Below are positions 1-12,039 of a DNA stretch of 64,000 bases, in pieces. Under the pieces are notes generated by a model. It saw only the letters and a program-made list of their open reading frames with translations. It did not search any database and had not been told where the DNA came from. Positions within the stretch are counted from its first letter, which is position 1. Every line of letters begins with the position of its first letter. The stretch spans positions 29,745,658-29,809,657 of the forward strand of contig NC_088873.1 of the NCBI RefSeq assembly GCF_032884065.1. The letters run 5' to 3'. This DNA is from Artemia franciscana (Eukaryota > Arthropoda > Branchiopoda > Anostraca > Artemiidae). The position numbers were made by a program, and so were the translations under genes.

Positions 1-620
1 AATCGTCTAAGCATAAAAATACCACAAATCTTCATCAATCAATGACTTTAACTCAAAACAAACAAAAATTGCAATACATAACCAAGTCAAACTCAAAACG
101 AGCAATAATTAACCTGAGTAGGGCTGATAACCCCCATGGCTTCTACCGACCAGAACATAATTTGCGCTTTACTACAACAAAAAGTAAATGACCGTTGATT
201 GTCAGTTTAATTTACGCATACTTATACTTACATCTGACAACCCCCCTGCCTTTTCAACACCATAATATAATTTGAACTTTTCCGAAAAAAAAAAAGAAAG
301 ACCGTGGATTGTCAGTTTAATATACATATTCCTTATTCCTTAAAGTTCTAATAATTTTTCATTTTCTAAAGTCAAAACGGTGAAAAAATCTAATATGTAC
401 TTTGTTTTCAGTAAAGTACATATTATGTTCTGGTCTTGAGAAGGCAAGAGGTTTTCAGCCCTAATCATGCTAATATTTGCTTGTTTCGAGTTTGATTTGG
501 TTAATTATTTCAATTTCTGTTCATTTTGGGTTTCATTCATATATTGGTGGTAATTTGCGGTGGTTTTATGCTGTGGATATTATTTGACTTTATTTCTGCT
601 CATTTTTGGTTTTATTGGAG
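1..620. repeat. Foldback family B, copy 1 (cut by window start)
   Basis: About 60-300 and 300-490 are imperfect inverted copies of each other: the motif around GAGTCAAACTCAAAACGAGC at 85-105 returns inverted near 480-500. GACCGTKGATTGTCAG occurs twice (about 190 and 300). The same arms occur at 23.6-24.2 kb. No protein is encoded. Confidence 0.6.
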
Positions 621-949
621 CTCTTCACTTTTCCTTGAAAAACTGATTTTGTGTCAAATTTGAAGTTAAATTTTCGTTGCTTTGATTGAAATAGTCTTTT
701 TCGTAAAAAAAAAAATATCTTACATTTTTTCAGATTTTTTTTCAATAGAAATCCATAGTTTGATTTGCTATTTGTATTTTTGAGAAACTTTTTCCACCAA
801 AGTTTAATTTTGACACAAATAGTATTGTGTAAATTAATTTTATACCTCATCAAGTTGGCCTAAAAATAAAACATACTATCATTCCCAGGAAATTCTATCT
901 ATGCTCTTTGACAACCTGGATACATTTACACCTACGCTACCTCCAAAGG

Positions 950-1493
950 CATAGTTACTTGACCTTTCAACTATTTTGAATAAACATGCGTTGCAGAGTT
1001 GCAAGTTGATCCCCAACTTTTTTGGTCACTTGAAAGGGGCACTAGAGATTTTAACTTCTGTTTGAATGAGCCATCTCCCATCTAGGAGTAATGGTTTGGC
1101 GTGATCACCCCTAGGAAGAAAAAACAACCAACAAATAAACCCTCATCCGTGATTTTTCTTTTGGCAAAAAGAACGAATTCCAATTTTTTTAGATTAGAGT
1201 TCGAAATTTCTACAGGATTATCTGATTTGTTGAATTTGATTGTGTGATTTCCATTAAGGTTTCTTGGCTTTTAGTGGGCATTTCCCCCTTTTTCCAAAGT
1301 CTGGTAAGTTTTCTCAGGCTCATAAGTTTTTATGGGTAAAACTAAACATAAAATATTGTTATATATTTGAAATCAGCATAATCAGCCCATTCTGTGGATA
1401 TATTCATTGACATCAAACCTTCAGTTTTCTTTAGTTTTTTTTTTACTATTGAGCCGAGTCACTGCCTACGTACAGTACCACAGACTGTTTGAT
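950..1493 (-). repeat. Foldback family A, degraded hairpin-end half
   Basis: Carries the order of modules seen in intact copies: a GATCACCCCTAGG box, the TTCTCAGGCTCATAA box, and the terminal hairpin end at 1470-1493 ending in GACTGTTTGA. It is much more diverged than the copies at 37 and 49 kb, so it is old. Confidence 0.6.
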
Positions 1494-2208
1494 AGTTCAT
1501 GCACAAATACACATAGCATTACTTGCTTTAATAAGCCTAAAAGGAACAAAATTAGTTAAATACTGTTTAAGATGATTTTCCGATTCAAAAATTTATTTTT
1601 TAAGGACTACTTGTATCTTTAAAATCAAATACGCCACCATGGGGCATCAAAAGTGTTATTATGTTAAAATCCTAAATCAAATTGCCCATCTGTTGGAATT
1701 TTTCATTTTCTTTCTCGTTCCCTCCTTTTGGGATAAATGTAAGGTTTGGCATTTTTGACACATGGGAGCTTAAAATCTTTGTATTATTGTTGTCAGATAC
1801 GTCGATTCAATTCAGTAATTTTTACTATGATCGCCACCCTGTTGGAGTATTCTACTCCTCTTCCCAAAAAATTTAAAAAAATCTATGGGTCCTAGCGTGT
1901 TCTGGGCAGCCTTAGATTTAATAAGTTTTACATAGGATATCTAGAATCAACATTTAAAACTCTGGGCAGGTGTTCAATTCTATTTTAGACCTATGTTTTA
2001 CAGTTAATGTGCTAAATAATTTTTACTCCTTCTAAAACTTCGAAATAAGATCTTTCATGTGTGCCTGTCTGGGATCCATCCCTGCCAAATTAGTTTATTC
2101 TCTTTTTAAATAGTTTTGAACATAGCACAAATAAATATATTAAAAGTTATCGAATGTATAGATTTTGCTTTATAATGAGTATCTTTCGCCTCTGGAAAAA
2201 GTGCATGG

Positions 2209-2332
2209 TTCTACGACCTTTTCAATTAATCCCACAAAATAACCAGCTTGCGTCACATGATTACCATAATGGGTATTGCGCAAAATGTAGAGATGTATAA
2301 AAGACATCACATAATCGACGAAATTAACAGTT
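2209..2332 (+). promoter_or_regulatory. Core promoter of paralogue 1
   Basis: TATAAAAG at 2296-2303 and an AACAGTT initiator at about 2326-2332, C to T distance 32 bases, give a 5' leader of about 55 bases. Upstream, TTCTACGACCTT (2209-2220) and a nearby TTAATCCCAC are shared with paralogue 2. Confidence 0.75.
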
Positions 2333-2383
2333 ACGACCAGTCCCTTACTAAGTTAGAATAAAAAACGGTCTCTGCGGTTCAGC

Positions 2384-2438
2384 ATGACAAAAGTAGTGTT
2401 CCTTTTGGCTCTTTTTGCAATGATTGCTGTCACTTTCG
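2384..2438 (+). CDS. Paralogue 1 exon 1: signal peptide
   Basis: Encodes 18 residues plus one base. It ends ACT-TTC-G before a consensus donor GTAAGAAA. The same length and phase occur in both paralogues. Confidence 0.88.
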
Positions 2439-5400
2439 GTAAGAAATTAAGTTATTTATAGTATAGTTTAGTCGTGACTATTAACTGTAACACAACGAGT
2501 ATGATGTAACAGTCATTAAGAGGGATTCATTTTGTAAAAATATGGCAACAATTTGCTTCTTTATTAAAATTACACTTGAAAATGATTTATAGTTTGGCAC
2601 AGGCTTTTTGCCAAGGGGCAGTGACTATGATTGGGATTTAGGGGATGTATAACGTTAATTTTTTTCCCCTTAGATTAAAAAAATGTTTATTTGGGAGTAT
2701 TTGCATTGCTAAATGCCTTTTTTGTACTTTATTGAAAAAAGGAAAAAAGATTGAATCCCCCTAGATTTCTAAAACAACATTTTTTTCCTCTCCCTCAATC
2801 TTCTTGCAAATTGACCCACTGCCAAGAAATAAGGGGGAAATAAACTATTTGGATGAGGGCTCGGACCTTCTTTTTGTGTGTTTCAAGTTAGAATTCCATT
2901 CAAACAAACACCATTTCAACTGAATTTGTTTTTATAACTTCGAAGATTTTATTTACAAATATAGATGAAAAACAATGACAAGTAAATAGTTCCTCAAATG
3001 TCACTGTCCCTAACGGAAGAATACAATAGGCGGGTGCCTTTTAAATGCAGCACTGAGCATTTTTAAATGTACGTATTTTGCTTAACTTCTTTACTGTAAT
3101 ATCATAGATTGTAATATCACCTAGATGGACCCCTACCCAAATTGCCCTTCTCTAGATTCTTAGAAATATCTCTTTTGGGGCATTTTCACCAAAAAATTTT
3201 TGTTGGTATTTATTTTTGAAAAAAAGTATGCCACACTCAACTACATTTTGCCCCCTCCCCTTTTCAAATTTTTATGAATTGACGCAAACTGTTATGTCGC
3301 TTGATCACCTCTGGGAAACTATAAATAAGATTAGCAACAGGATCAGTAAAATATTTTTTGGAAATATTCAAGAATTCTATATCTTCTTACAAAATAAAGC
3401 AAGAAAAACAAAACAAAGGTAAAATATATCCATAGCAATTCTACAAAATTGAAAACACTTGGTAGGCGACTTAGTCTTAGGTCTTAGAGCAGTGGTTCCC
3501 ACCCAAATTTTGACCCTGCCCCACCTACGTATTTAGAAAATCCTGATGCCCCCCTCATAATATTCAAATTTGTTTATCCAAATTTTAATTGAGTTTCCCG
3601 AAGGAAGCTTAAAAGGAAATTAACTTGGAATAACTAACACTCAGGACAGGAGTCCCAACGCTTAGAATCTTTCTTCGGGTCGTCCGATATTCATACTCTA
3701 TACTAGTCAAAAAATATTGTTTGAGTAGAATGCCTTTCATTGCAATCTATGTTATAGCAATACTATCATGTATCATTTTTGCTCTTTAAATGCCTATGAA
3801 TGTGGCGTAGTTTGCATTAAAAATGTTTCTATTTTCAAAATTAAGGCTCTAAAGTGTATTCAGCCGAAAGGTGCACGTCCTGCCCATTACCCACCAAAAT
3901 ATTGCCATGCCCCACCGGCAGGGCGTGTGCTCCATGTTGGGAATCACGGTCTTAGAGCCTTTGCCTTCTCCCGTTGTACAGTGTTCAGATTTTTGCATCT
4001 ACAGACAGTCTATTTATAGTGACCCTGTTTCTACCAAAGCCCATTCATCATGAGATTTAATCAGTGCCAGGATTTACCTAGAACTAAATTGAGCCAAACA
4101 AATTTCTTTTGATTAGATAGACTTGAATGGTGGATGCGTAGATAGAGTTTCCGAGACATTGATACCGTAAATCTTTCAATTCTTAGGGATATACATGCAA
4201 AATATATAGGGCATATGTCATAGTCTTTTTATTCAAATTACATTTTATTTTTCGTTCCAGACGTCTGTATTTTACATATTACTATCATGGTTTAGTTATT
4301 GTCAGTTTTCTTTATTCCTTGCTATTGTATCATTCTTTTAAGCAATTGTTAAAAGGCTTAGAAATGTGTAAAAACTAAAACAAAATTTTCTAGCTTTCCC
4401 TCAAGATATTCGCAAAGAGGAAGAGGCCCCTGTCAGTGCCGATGAAGAAGAAGCTGCAAGCCGCTTTGGCTACTGGGGTAAGTTGGAAAGCAAGTGTTTG
4501 ATATTCACTGGAGATAATCTGTTTTGAAATATAGAAAAATGTTGCCTCAGTAATATTTCATATCGTACTTTTTTCTTGCAGATATAATGTTCCTAATTTA
4601 GTTTTAAACTTAGCAAGCTTTTGTATTTCCTTTTAACACAAAAGGTTTTAATTTAACAAAATATTATGACTCGAAAAAAAAATGCTTGTTTATTGTTCAA
4701 CTAATAAGGAGGGCTTCGCAACTCCCTCTTCCATCCTTTCTGAAAAATATAAAGAATGTTTTTTTTAGAATTAAATATGAAACACTGGAATCCCTGAATT
4801 ATTGCAAGTGTCTCATCAATTTATGATAGATTCAGTGATTGTGCTTTGTTAGTCAAGGTAAGGGGAAAAGAAGTAAAAGAAATGGTCATAGCACAGGAAA
4901 TTAGAACAAAAATTCTCAATCTTTCGAGGCCATAGCCTCCCCTCCGCCTACTTTGGTCAGCCCCAGAGGTGCACCCTCTCATAAAAATGATTTTAGGAGC
5001 CTCTTATAAGCCAATAAATCAAATACTTGTCTGCAATGTTTATTTTTAAATTTTTTTATGCCCCACTTATAATGCTTTCTCCACCACCCTTCGAGGGATG
5101 CAATTCCAACCTATAGAGCCTCCTAATTAAAATTTTTAGTGTTGTAAAAACCTTAGTAAAAACTACGTTGTGCCCCAACTTAACTAGTTCAAGTCTGAAT
5201 TCTGTGTTGATGCAACAGTTTGGACAATATCATCCTCCCCTTCAAGGTATGATTTTACACAGCGCATAAGCTCAGGGGATTTTATCGAATAATCGAGTAC
5301 GTTTGGTTTTCAATTCAACAATATACGTACTATTATCTGTCTGAAGAGGCATTATCAGACAGTACCAGAGCCTTGGGCTTGTTTTCTGAAACTGAAAATG

Positions 5401-7127
5401 ATAATAAGAACAATAAAATTAACAAGGCAATAACATTAAAATGCAACATTTCTTTTGATGTTAGACGTTTTTTAATCAATTAACATAGTTAATGAATAAC
5501 TTAGTTAACGAAATACATCAAATATCATATTTTAAAGGCAAGAAAAAAAAATGCGAGGAGCATCCTCTTTCTGAGATCCCGCACACAAGGTGGCACATGT
5601 CAGGTGGGTGGAAGTGTGCCAAGCACCACGAAAAATGTGTCTAGCGCGGAGAAACTGTATTGTATACGTCGCGTATTCAGATGTTCACTAGGGTTTCGAA
5701 AAATGGTCGTACCCTTGACGAAATAAATCTCTCAGAGTTTTGTATGCCGACCATGATCCCCATTCTTGGCAAAACAACAAGAGTTGTTTGGAGGAACGCT
5801 GTAATTTCTGCAATCAAAAGGGGATAAGGCCATAAATTAATAAGAATTTTTTTTAACAGAAAATAAGACTCTATAAACACTCTCTTTTTTATAATAATAA
5901 CATTCTCTTTTTTTATAAAAAAATAAGACGTTTTATGTCTTCTTTTTGTAACTTTAGATCTTCTTTCATGTAACTTCATAAAAAAGGAAAAAAAAAATAC
6001 TGTTTCCAAAAATGTAACTCATGGAATTTGTGATTCCCAAGATACATTTTGCGTAATATATTTATATCCATCAGAATTTTGAAAAAAACAAAAACAAAAA
6101 AAAACAAGCCGTATTTGAAACTCAGGAAGAAGCATCAATTAGACACTGTGAAAAGTATCTCGTTTGGAGCATACGAAGAAAAAAAAATGCAGAGTAACGT
6201 TCAATTTAAAACAAACAGGGCATAAAACAAATCTAAGCAATATAGGAACTATTACTCCCTATCTTTCAGCTGTTTAAGTTTAGGATTATTTTCCATTGGT
6301 GGATCATATTCCAATTTCTTACTTTTTCTTTGCCCTTATTTTTGCTTTATCTTTGATGTTTTTCACTGTGCAGTTCAATCCCTAAGTTAGATCTTATAAT
6401 TTGAAATGGGTTTTAGGTGTTTTGGACCTATATGAGAGATTGGAAATTTAGTTTTAGAGCCCTGTTCGAGATGCCCCCAGCCTCAAAATTTGTCTTGTTC
6501 ACAAAATTCCTAAAAAATTATCAACATTTCAGCTACGTCATTAATTGTAAAGTAAAACAGGAAACACGACAACATTAACTTGTATTGTATATACAAGTAT
6601 GTATGTATTGTATAAGTTTGTAATATACAAACTTAAATCCAATCTAGAAAATATAATTGGACATTAAAAAAAGAAGCGCTATGCTGTCTTTTCAATGCCA
6701 CATAAACGATTTTGAGATTTCGAAGAGAAATATATTTAAGTAACAATAACCAGTGACCTGGACAAAGGATAAGATGGGAGAAGGTCTGAAGCAGCAATCA
6801 GGTGATCGAATTAGGTGAAATTTTTTTTTGAAATGCTTGAACCCTACCCCAAGATATCTTATCAAAATAGATCCGTCGAAATGGTTACTTTACAGTTATA
6901 CCTATTTTGATATAGAATATTGTAATATCAAGATTCTGGGCTGACATACCAAGATATAATATTTACTTATTTCAGGTCTCTCACCCTTCGGCGGATATGG
7001 CGGCTACGGCGGCTATGGCGGTTATGGTGGATATGGTGGACATCGTCAAACTTATTCCAGCTATGGGAGCTATGGTTCACAAGGTGGTTTTGGCGGCTAT
7101 GGTGGTGGCTTAGGTTTTGGAAGATAA
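2384..7127 (+). CDS. Secreted Gly/Tyr-rich peptide precursor, paralogue 1 (3 exons)
   Basis: Three coding exons, 2384-2438, 4394-4477 and 6976-7127, join in frame to 97 codons (96 residues). Both introns have GT-AG ends and interrupt codons after the first base (phase 1). Residues 1-19 are a hydrophobic signal peptide (MTKVVFLLALFAMIAVTFA), with likely cleavage before FPQD. Residues 20-46 are an acidic spacer ending in RFGYW. Residues 47-96 are a Gly/Tyr/Ser-rich tail with five GGY units in a row, then GGH, and a GFGR end. No cysteines or membrane segments occur after the signal peptide. The protein should be secreted, perhaps with the acidic part removed at a single arginine. I do not recognise the family; glycine-rich antimicrobial, cuticular or neuropeptide-like precursors look similar. 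Exon structure and promoter match the genes at 21025 and 44128. The start is the first ATG after the predicted transcription start. Confidence 0.88.
3490..3949. mobile_element. hAT-type MITE in intron 1 of paralogue 1
   Basis: The ends are imperfect inverted repeats: CAGTGGTTCCCACC on the left, and CCGTGATTCCCAAC when the right end is read inward (11 of 14 match). Perfect 8-bp direct repeats TCTTAGAG flank it at 3482-3489 and 3950-3957. An 8-bp duplication and a CAGTGGTTCCC terminus are hallmarks of the hAT superfamily. The 460-bp interior has no transposase, so this is a non-autonomous copy. Confidence 0.85.
4394..4477 (+). CDS. Paralogue 1 exon 2: acidic spacer
   Basis: 84 bases between an acceptor TTTTCTAG and donor GTAAGTTG. 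Encodes AFPQDIRKEEEAPVSADEEE followed by AASRFGYW, strongly acidic in the middle. Its length is a multiple of three and both borders are phase 1, so skipping it would keep the frame. Confidence 0.88.
5681..5827 (+). other. Unidentified 48-codon open frame in intron 2 of paralogue 1
   Basis: An ATG directly after an acceptor-like TATTCAG opens a 48-residue frame (MFTRVSKNGRTLDEINLSEF to its start) ending at TAA. Base and residue composition is protein-like, unlike the surrounding A/T-rich DNA. I recognise no family. It may be a transposon or pseudogene scrap. Confidence 0.15.
5828..6975 (+). other. Intron 2 remainder: no feature seen
   Basis: A/T-rich intron sequence with homopolymer tracts. 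The long reverse frame over 5677-6009 is mostly lysine/phenylalanine from A/T runs and is not supported as a gene. Confidence 0.5.
6976..7127 (+). CDS. Paralogue 1 exon 3: Gly/Tyr-rich tail
   Basis: 152 bases after acceptor TTATTTCAG, ending in TAA. Encodes LSPF, five GGY units, GGHRQTYSSYGSYGS and a GGFGGYGGGLGFGR end. Codons alternate GGC/GGT/GGA with TAT/TAC, so the repeat is not a simple DNA satellite. Confidence 0.88.
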
Positions 7128-7180
7128 ATATCAGTTCCTAATTTGTTTTGAATTTTTGTCGGAAATAATCGCACTTACTT

Positions 7181-7186
7181 AATAAA
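7181..7186 (+). terminator. Polyadenylation signal of paralogue 1
   Basis: AATAAA 54 bases after the stop codon. The surrounding sequence (GGAAATAATCG ... AATAAAAGATT) recurs at the same place in paralogue 2. Confidence 0.75.
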
Positions 7187-7329
7187 AGATTCCTAAGCAA
7201 TTGGATGTTTTTATTGTAGAACTTTTGAGCTCTAGTTTCTTATCATTTACTTTGAATAACATTGATTTGATTATTGGGTGTCTAGCAAGGAAAAAAAAGC
7301 CAATGGTAAAGAGCTCGTAGACATTCCAA

Positions 7330-7520
7330 AATCCCAATGGCCCTTTTCATGGTATTTCCAGAAACGAGTTAGACCAAAACTTTGCGTAGCAGGTTTAATC
7401 CACTTTTAATATTTGAAGATGTTTATTCTACTGTTTTGGAGGTATGGGACACTGATCAGCCAGGTTTCACAGTTTTCAATTCTGTCTTCCCTCAAGATAT
7501 GTTACATAATTCCAAGTTGT
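7330..7520. repeat. 3' flank shared by paralogues 1 and 2
   Basis: Resembles 30560-30730 downstream of paralogue 2: both carry TTGGAGGTATGGGA and neighbouring words in the same order and orientation. This shows that the duplication that produced the two genes included their 3' flanks. Confidence 0.5.
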
Positions 7521-8134
7521 AACTACAATTATTCAACCCCGCCTCTCAAATACCAGTTTTCTTATAAGTTAAACTTCTTGGGTAAAGAGTTGTCCCAAAC
7601 GCTAAATTATCGTACAATAGATAGAAGCTACAGTAAAGTAATGCAAATGTGAACTGCAAGGTATATCGTTTGGTTTCAGGCATGGTCAGTGGCACCAAAT
7701 AAAAAACAGGAAAGATATGCCATTCTTATATTTGACGAAATTCCTTTTTGGTGGTTTTCATTTTTTAACTAAAAAAAGAAACATATTTAATACAAAAAAC
7801 CTTTCAGGTCTGAAAAAAAGATGGAGTTGTTAGTGAACAGTGGGCTTGGTTTTTTTTCCGAAATATACAGAGCATTTCTATGTATAGAAAATACATTTCT
7901 GATTTTAAAATATAATCAGAAACTGCAAGGATAGATGGAACATATATGCTCAAGAACGGTTTATTAAAAACAACCACCCCCCGAGGGAGAAATTCTAAGA
8001 CCGCACGCTTAGAAACAGCAAAAAAACTTAGTGTTAAAATTTTGTAAAGACCTAAGAACTAGAACTATTGATCAATTGAAATATCTTAAATTTGCAGCAT
8101 AAGCTCTATAAACACGAAAATACAAAAAATCCAT

Positions 8135-8900
8135 ACGTTTTTTCAACTGAAAGTAAGGAGCAACATGCCTTGCTGTTTACGTTAAGTTTGACTTTTTGTT
8201 TTAATTCCTCAAGACCAATTTCTTAAACACAAGGGTTGTTTAATTAAAATAATAAGCTTTTTAGAAATTCTAAGAAACTTTAGGCTAAAGAGCGAAGTAC
8301 TAAGGAGGGACAGTTCCTCTCATTTGCGTAACAATACCTGTTCATTCTACGTTTTGAGGCTGCTCCTTAATTTCAATTGAAAAAAACTTGTTTTTTATTT
8401 AATTTCTGATCATTTTTAAGTAATGCTGGGAAATCCTGCTTTGCCTCCATATACCCCCCCCCACGAAAATTCCCTCCATGGAAAGTAATTACGAAGTAAA
8501 CTAGCCCTTTCCCTGCCAGAAAAATTCCCCTAGAGCATTCCATTCCAGCTGAAAATTCTCCAAGGAACAATTTCCTAGGGGTAATTCCGGAAGAAACCAT
8601 TTTCTGAGCGCATTTTCATTCGAAAATGACTTTTAATTCTGTTCTATTTTGAAATCATGCTGGAATTCCCTTCCGTTGTGGCAAAGTTTTCCCGCAAATT
8701 TCCCCATCACTCGTAAAAATTTGCTCCCGCAGAAAATTCTCAGGAAATCTTAATCCGTAGAAAGCTCCACAACAGAGGATTTCTGCCATAGTACCCCTCC
8801 ATCCTCCCCCCTAAAAACCATTAAATTCACCCCATTAATAAATTCTTGATGGATATCTCCCCTTAACATCTCCACATGTAAAATTGTCCAATCAAAAGTG
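8135..8900 (-). repeat. Foldback family A, partial copy with expanded C-rich module
   Basis: A decayed palindromic module (8135-8375, arms starting AACTGAAAGTAAGGAGC and ending CTCCTTAATTTCAATTG) is followed by about 450 bases of degenerate AAATTCCC words. Younger copies have a much shorter version of this stretch. The frames over it are repeat-derived. Confidence 0.6.
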
Positions 8901-9139
8901 ATTGGAGGCCAGCCAGTCACTGGGGTATTCTTCGGGGATAGGGGTTTATCTCCCGCAGGAGAGATTTTCTGAGGATAGGTATTTTCTGAGGATAGTATTT
9001 TACAGGAGAATCCTCCGGGAGGGGGGAGGGGTAAGCACTAGCTCCAAGTATCTGCATAGTGAGTAGTATTGTTAAAACAGGGACAGAGCTTACAGCCTGA
9101 AGCTCGGAAGAATTTATCCTAAACCTTATTGCATGTACC

Positions 9140-9420
9140 ATAAATCTTGGACCTACTTATTCAAGTCATAGCAATTATATGAATAAATTTTTTATTTAGG
9201 TCGCATAAAACTGGTTTTGACATGCACTTGAGTAAAGTAAATCAGACGCATTTAATAATAGGAAACGAACTTTAATGAATCTAAAAGCGACAAATCTGCA
9301 ATCCCTTTATTTCTTATGACATGCACTTGGGCAAACTAAACAAGCAAACTTATGTTCCCCAATGAATCAATGCTATAGCATATTTTTTTTGAGGGAACAT
9401 ATGGCCATCCATGTCCCACC
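9140..9420. other. Short imperfect direct repeat, otherwise nothing
   Basis: GACATGCACTTGRGYAAA occurs twice about 97 bases apart (near 9220 and 9317). No gene is visible. Confidence 0.3.
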
Positions 9421-9584
9421 TTCAAGGGTACCCAATGTCCTTCCTCCAACTTCACTGTCCCTATTCTTTCTGAAATAAGAAAATTTTTCAACTTTTTTAG
9501 AGATTTTACATAGGCCAGGGTATTATTTTCTTAATGACATTCAAAAAAAAATGGGAAAAAGCGACTATTGAATGCTTCTTTGTT

Positions 9585-11237
9585 TCAAACAATTCGTGGT
9601 AACGAACTGTAGTAAGGAGCGACATGGCTCAATAGTAAATGAAACTGATTTTAAATATATTTCATCAAATTTAGTCTTTGTCATTAAAAGTTACGAGCCT
9701 GAGAAAATTTGCCTTATTTTGAAAAATAGGGGGAAACATCCCCTAAAAGTAAAAGAATCTTAAAAGAAATCACACCATTGCATTCAGCGTATCAGAGAGC
9801 TCTATTGCAAAAATTTCAAGGTCCTATCTACAAAAGTGTGGAATTTCGTATTTTTCGCCAGAAGACATATCACGGGTGGGTGTTTATTTGTTTGTTTGTT
9901 TTTTTTTCCCCAGGGGCATCGTATCGACCAAGTGGTCCTAGAATGTCGCAAGAGGGCTCATTCTAACGGAAATGAAAAGTTCTATTGCCCTTTTTAAGTG
10001 ACCAAGAAAATTGGAGGGCATCTAGGTCCCCTACCACGCTCATTGTTTTTACCCAAAGTCAACGGATCAAAATTTTTAGATAGCCATTTTGTTCAGCATA
10101 GTCAAAAACCATAATAACTATGTCATTGGGGATGACTTACTCCCCCAGAGTCCCCGGGGGAGGGGCTGCAAGTTACAAACTTTGACCATTGTTTACATAC
10201 AGTAATGGTTATTGGGAAGTGTACAGACGTTTTCAGGGGGATTTTTTTGGTTTGGTGGGAGGGGGTCGAGGGGAAGAGGCTATGTGGGAGGATCTTTCCT
10301 TGGAGGAACATGTTATGGGGGAAGAGAGATTCAATGAAAAGGGCGCAGGAGTTTCTAGCGTTACTATAATAAAAACAATGAAAAATTAACTTGAAAAAGT
10401 TTTTTTTTTTTTCAATTGAAAGTAAGGAGTAGCATTAATACTTAAAACGAAAAGAGATTATTACGCATATGAGGGGTTCTTCTCCTCCTAAATACCTCGC
10501 TCTTTATGCTAAAGTATCTTTAGTAATTTCAACTATTTATTCTATGGCCTTTCTGATTCAGGGGTCATTCTTAAAGAATTGGGACAAAACTTAAGCTTTA
10601 GTGTAAAGAGCAAGGTATTAACGAAGGGACAAACACCCTCATATGCATAATAAAAATATAAGAATACATAAGTTTGTTAAGTAAGTTAATTCTTAAATTA
10701 CGTATATTTTTACTAATAAAAACATTTGCTAAAAATTAAATGTTCTAGTTGCCTTTTTAAATAACCAAAAAGTTGAAGGGCAACTAGGCCTCCTGCCCCA
10801 CCCCTTATTTCTCAAAGTCGTCTGATCAAAGCTAAGAGAAAGCCATTTAACCAAAAAAAGAATTAATATGCAAATGTCATTTAATAATTTATGCGCGGAG
10901 AGCCAAAATCAAACATGCATTAATTCAAAAACGTTCAGAAATTAAATAAAAAAAACTAGTTTTTTTAACTGAAAGTAAGGAGCGACATTAAAACTTAAAA
11001 CGAACAGAAATTACTCGGTGTATGAAAGGGGCTGTTCCCTTCTCAACGCCCTGCTCTTTACGCTAAAGTTTTTACTGTTTAATGAAGTAGACATGAGAGA
11101 AAGAGTTAAACTTTAGCGTAAAGAGCAGGGCGTTGAAAAGGGAACAGCCTCTTTCATACACGGAGTAATTTCTGTTTGTTTTAAGTTTTAACGTCGCTCC
11201 TTACTTTCAGTTAAAAAACTTTTTTTTTTTATATATT
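9585..11237 (+). mobile_element. Foldback family A, near full-length copy
   Basis: Starts TCAAACAATTCGTGG with the terminal hairpin (8-bp stem of the CAGTTCGT/ACGAACTG type, loop GGTA) and runs through the C-rich and GGGGCTGCAAG modules. It has an internal diverged palindromic module (about 10400-10640) and a sharper palindrome at about 10960-11228. The satellite unit it interrupts fixes its length near 1650 bp. It has no long open frame and the transposition source is unknown. Confidence 0.75.
10960..11228. repeat. Palindrome P1 (family A)
   Basis: Two arms of about 115 bp face each other around a loop of about 35 bp. Both arms carry the private forms GCCCTGCTC/GAGCAGGGC and GTGTATG/CATACAC, unlike other copies. 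Confidence 0.8.
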
Positions 11238-12039
11238 TAATACGCTGAGAGGTCAAACCAAAAATATAAGATTTTTGAAATTTTCCACAGGCCAGAGTTT
11301 ATTTTCTTAATGACATTCTATTACCATGGGAAAGAATGACTATTGAACACCTTGCTGGTTACTCTAAGAGCTGAAACCAAAACCAGGAAATTTATTGAGA
11401 TTTTCAATAGGTCAGGATTTATTTATCTTAATGGCGTTCTAATACCATGGAAAAGAACGACAATTGAATGCCTCGTTTGTTTAAGCTAAGAGGTGAAACC
11501 AATACCAGAATATTTCTGAGATTTTTCAAAGGCCAGAGTTTATTTTTTTATTTATTTTTTAAATTTTATTACCATGGGAAAGAATGACTATTGAACGACT
11601 TGTTTTTTACACTAAGAGGTGAAACCAAGACAAGAGAATATTTTGACATTTTTAATAGGTCAAGATTTATTTTTCTTGATAATAGTTTAATACCACGAAA
11701 AAAAACGACAATTGAATACATCGCTTATCCATTTTCGACTTTTATCAATTTTGTGTGTATTTTTTTATTTTCTTTATTTCCTTCAAAAAATGAGGAGTAG
11801 GCTACAATATAAATATAAAGAAAAGACAAATGATAACGCTTACAATAAAAAATTACCAAATATTTATCAGACACTTAAAAAGAAAAAAAAATGCAAAAGC
11901 ACTCGCCAAATAATTTAACCTGTAAATTATCAAGAGCCAGAACTGTTACTAAAAAACGGAAATAAATTGTGGCCTAAAAGGATAGATTTTGCCTTGTCTT
12001 AATTTTTTTTTCTTTATACAGACTACGGGATCCTTCACT

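Larger units (their letters stand above)
9470..11730. repeat. About 121-bp satellite (247-bp dimers) split by a family A insertion
   Basis: Units carry a GGCCAGAGTTTATTTT box, ACCATGG, and GACTATTGAA or GACAATTGAA. The last box falls at 9562, 11338, 11459, 11586 and 11706. The two box variants alternate, giving dimer spacings of 248 and 247. A foldback element occupies 9585-11237, so the array existed first. Confidence 0.75.

Noticed and set aside
590-853. 87-codon reverse frame
   Set aside because: Lysine/phenylalanine/asparagine-rich translation of A/T-rich repeat sequence with no domain.
4905-5125. Second old hAT element (TTCTCAATCTTTCGAGGCC at one side, CTTCGAGGG at the other)
   Set aside because: The ends are too diverged and no 8-bp target duplication was found.
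5677-6009. 110-codon reverse frame as a gene
   Set aside because: Half of it is lysine and phenylalanine from A/T runs, and the only protein-like part lies in another frame on the + strand (5681-5827).
9585-11237. Calling family A a Helitron
   Set aside because: A TC start, a hairpin and no visible target duplication fit, but there is no CTRR end and the hairpin lies at the TC side.
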